From the NCBI GenBank assembly GCA_964424125.1, contig CAYRHS010000158.1, positions 1-6,958 on the forward strand: DNA of 6,958 nt, written 5' to 3'. Of this stretch, positions 5,786 through 6,958 are shown piece by piece. The translations under genes were made by a program, and so were the position numbers. The notes beneath the pieces are model-generated. The model saw only the letters and a list, made by a program, of their open reading frames with translations. It was not told the DNA's origin and did no database searches. Origin of the DNA: CAYRHS01 sp964424125. Lineage in GTDB: Bacteria; Actinomycetota; Acidimicrobiia; IMCC26256; JAOSJL01. How positions within the stretch are numbered: position 1 is the stretch's first letter; each line of letters opens with the position of its first letter.

Positions 5786-6958
5786 GCACCGAGCCCCCGC
5801 GCATCCCCAGCGACCCCGCCGAATCCGACCTCGACGTCGGCGAGTTCGACGCGGCAGCAGAACAGTCGAGTGGCCATGCCCTCGTGCGTTCCAGTGCTGT
5901 CGTCGGGGCCGGCACCGCGCTCTCGCGCGCGACGGGACTGCTCCGCGTCGGCGCGATCGCCTTCGCCCTGGGAACGACGGCGGTCGCCGACACCTTCAAC
6001 GTGGCCAACATGGCCCCGGCCATCGTCTACGAGCTCATCCTCGGCGGTGTGCTCTCCGCGACGCTCGTCCCCGTGTTCGTCGATCACCTCGACGACCCCG
6101 ACGATGACGCGGCCTCCGCGATCGTCACCGTCGCGATCGTCGGTCTCGGCGCGCTGACGCTTCTGGCAGTCCTCCTCGCTCCCTTGCTGATGCGCGTGCT
6201 CGGGCTCCTCGTCTCGGAGGAGCTACGCGGTGACCAGATCGCGCTGGGCACGAACCTGCTCCGGTTGCTCGTTCCGCAGGTTCTGTTCTTCGGCTTCGTC
6301 GCGCTCGCTTCCGCGATGCTGAATGCCCGCCGACGGTTCGCTGCGCCCGCGTTCGTGCCGGTGCTGAACAACCTCGTGGTCATCACGGTGTTCCTCGTCT
6401 TCTCGCAGATCGTGGGAGACGAAGTCACGCTCGATCGCGTGCGCGGCGACGCGGGGCTCGTATTGCTCATCGGGCTGGGGACCACCGCCGGGATTGCGAC
6501 GATGGCACTGGCGCTCGTCCCTGCGATCCGACGGGCGCACGTACGGCTCCGTCCGCTCTTCGCGTGGCGGCATCCCGCGGTCCGCAAGGTCGTTCGCCTC
6601 TCGGGCTGGACGTTCGGCTACGTCATCGCGAACCAGGTCGCGCTGCTCGTCGTGCTCATCCTCGCCTTCTCGCGCCAAGGGGAGGTGAGCGCGTACCAGT
6701 ACGCGTTCATCTTCTTCCAACTCCCTCACGGGCTGTTCGCGGTCTCGGTCATGACCGCGATCACCCCCGACCTCGCGCGGAGCCCGAACGTCTCCATCGG
6801 CAGCATCGTGACCGTCAAGGACGCCGCGAACGGCGAGGAACGGACCATGACTTTCCTCGGGCCGTGGGACGCCGACCACGACAAGGGCATCTACGCGTAC
6901 AACGCACAGGTCGGCATGGCATTCATGGGCAAGGCCAGGGGCGACCACGTCGCAGTGG
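5782..6958 (+). CDS. murJ: MurJ lipid II flippase, 3' truncated and joined in frame to a Gre-factor C-terminal domain
   Basis: MurJ is the polytopic flippase that moves lipid II across the cytoplasmic membrane for peptidoglycan synthesis. The start is GTG at 5782, overlapping the upstream stop by GTGA. After an acidic N-terminal tail of about 32 residues come the family signatures: SRATGLLRVGAIA (48-60), whose Arg49 and Arg55 match the essential Arg18 and Arg24 of E. coli MurJ; VADTFNVANMAP (68-79), with Asp70; and the actinobacterial form YELILGGVLSATLVP (83-97), which lacks the Arg52 equivalent. Several hydrophobic helices follow, up to FQLPHGLFAVSVMTAITPDLAR (312-333), the characteristic segment before the last third of MurJ. 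From residue 334 (nt 6781) the reading continues without a stop but no longer resembles MurJ. It becomes a GreA/GreB C-terminal domain, described separately. The expected remaining helices, about 190 residues, are missing. MurJ identity up to 6780 is firm; whether the joined protein exists is doubtful. Confidence 0.85.
   Translation, partial: MSTEPPRIPSDPAESDLDVGEFDAAAEQSSGHALVRSSAVVGAGTALSRATGLLRVGAIAFALGTTAVADTFNVANMAPAIVYELILGGVLSATLVPVFVDHLDDPDDDAASAIVTVAIVGLGALTLLAVLLAPLLMRVLGLLVSEELRGDQIALGTNLLRLLVPQVLFFGFVALASAMLNARRRFAAPAFVPVLNNLVVITVFLVFSQIVGDEVTLDRVRGDAGLVLLIGLGTTAGIATMALALVPAIRRAHVRLRPLFAWRHPAVRKVVRLSGWTFGYVIANQVALLVVLILAFSRQGEVSAYQYAFIFFQLPHGLFAVSVMTAITPDLARSPNVSIGSIVTVKDAANGEERTMTFLGPWDADHDKGIYAYNAQVGMAFMGKARGDHVAV
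6781..6958 (+). other. GreA/GreB C-terminal (FKBP-like) domain fragment fused to truncated murJ, open at window edge
   Basis: Fifty-nine residues in the murJ frame match the C-terminal domain of bacterial GreA/GreB transcript-cleavage factors. The order of conserved features is V-x-IGS-x-VTV, then GEERT, GPWDAD, DKGIYAY, the FMGK motif and GD-x-VAV at the edge. E. coli GreA has the corresponding VTV, EEQTY, EAD, IGK and D-x-VVV elements in the same order and spacing. This domain binds the rim of the RNA polymerase secondary channel. The N-terminal coiled coil that carries the catalytic acidic tip is absent, so this piece alone could not stimulate cleavage. About 20-25 residues of the domain would lie beyond the window. 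The GPWDAD-DKGI wording recalls Gre-like proteins of Planctomycetota more than actinobacterial GreA, but that is recollection, not a search. GC content (about 65 %) is close to that of the adjoining murJ part, so composition does not mark the joint. Confidence 0.82.

Noticed and set aside
6223..6948. 241-codon minus-strand open frame running across the murJ/Gre joint
   Set aside because: It is a shadow of the plus-strand reading on both sides, rich in Arg, Glu and Asp, with no recognisable family.

Overview
The window is a GC-rich (about 70 % by eye), densely coded stretch that looks like chromosomal DNA of a high-GC Actinomycetota. GTG is the start of four of the five genes whose start is visible, two genes overlap by GTGA, and a DUF6049-type membrane protein sits directly before a MurJ with the actinobacterial 'YEL-L-GG' signature. 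The same pair is adjacent in mycobacteria (Rv3909-Rv3910). A pilT gene in such a background suggests a lineage such as Acidimicrobiia, but that is an inference and no taxonomic marker gene is present.

Layout. Positions 1-659 (+) hold the C-terminal part of an SPFH/band-7 (stomatin/paraslipin-like) membrane-scaffold protein, cut by the left edge. It converges on pilT (1808-702, -), a complete pilus-retraction-type ATPase. Upstream of pilT on the same strand lies a complete class II histone-deacetylase-like Zn amidohydrolase (2910-1876, -). A 107-bp divergent intergenic region (2911-3017) separates it from a plus-strand run of three tightly packed genes. These are a GNAT acetyltransferase (3018-3710), a secreted, membrane-anchored DUF6049-type protein (3707-5785) and murJ (5782 onward). 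The last two junctions are 4-nt GTGA overlaps, so translational coupling is likely. No gap without a gene exceeds 107 bp. I see no RNA genes, CRISPR arrays, insertion sequences or attachment sites.

How the genes fit together. MurJ flips lipid II for peptidoglycan synthesis, and the DUF6049-type protein, with its large extracytoplasmic domain, is its conserved but poorly understood neighbour. The GNAT and the deacetylase-like enzyme are divergently arranged and could act on opposite sides of an acetylation cycle. The SPFH protein and PilT are membrane or cell-envelope functions without partners in the window.

The main anomaly is at the right end. The murJ frame matches MurJ for 333 codons (to 6780) and then changes, without a stop, into the C-terminal FKBP-like domain of a GreA/GreB transcript-cleavage factor (6781-6958, open at the edge). 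MurJ loses roughly its last third. The likeliest explanation is a chimeric assembly at a contig end, although a real rearrangement or fusion cannot be excluded from sequence alone.
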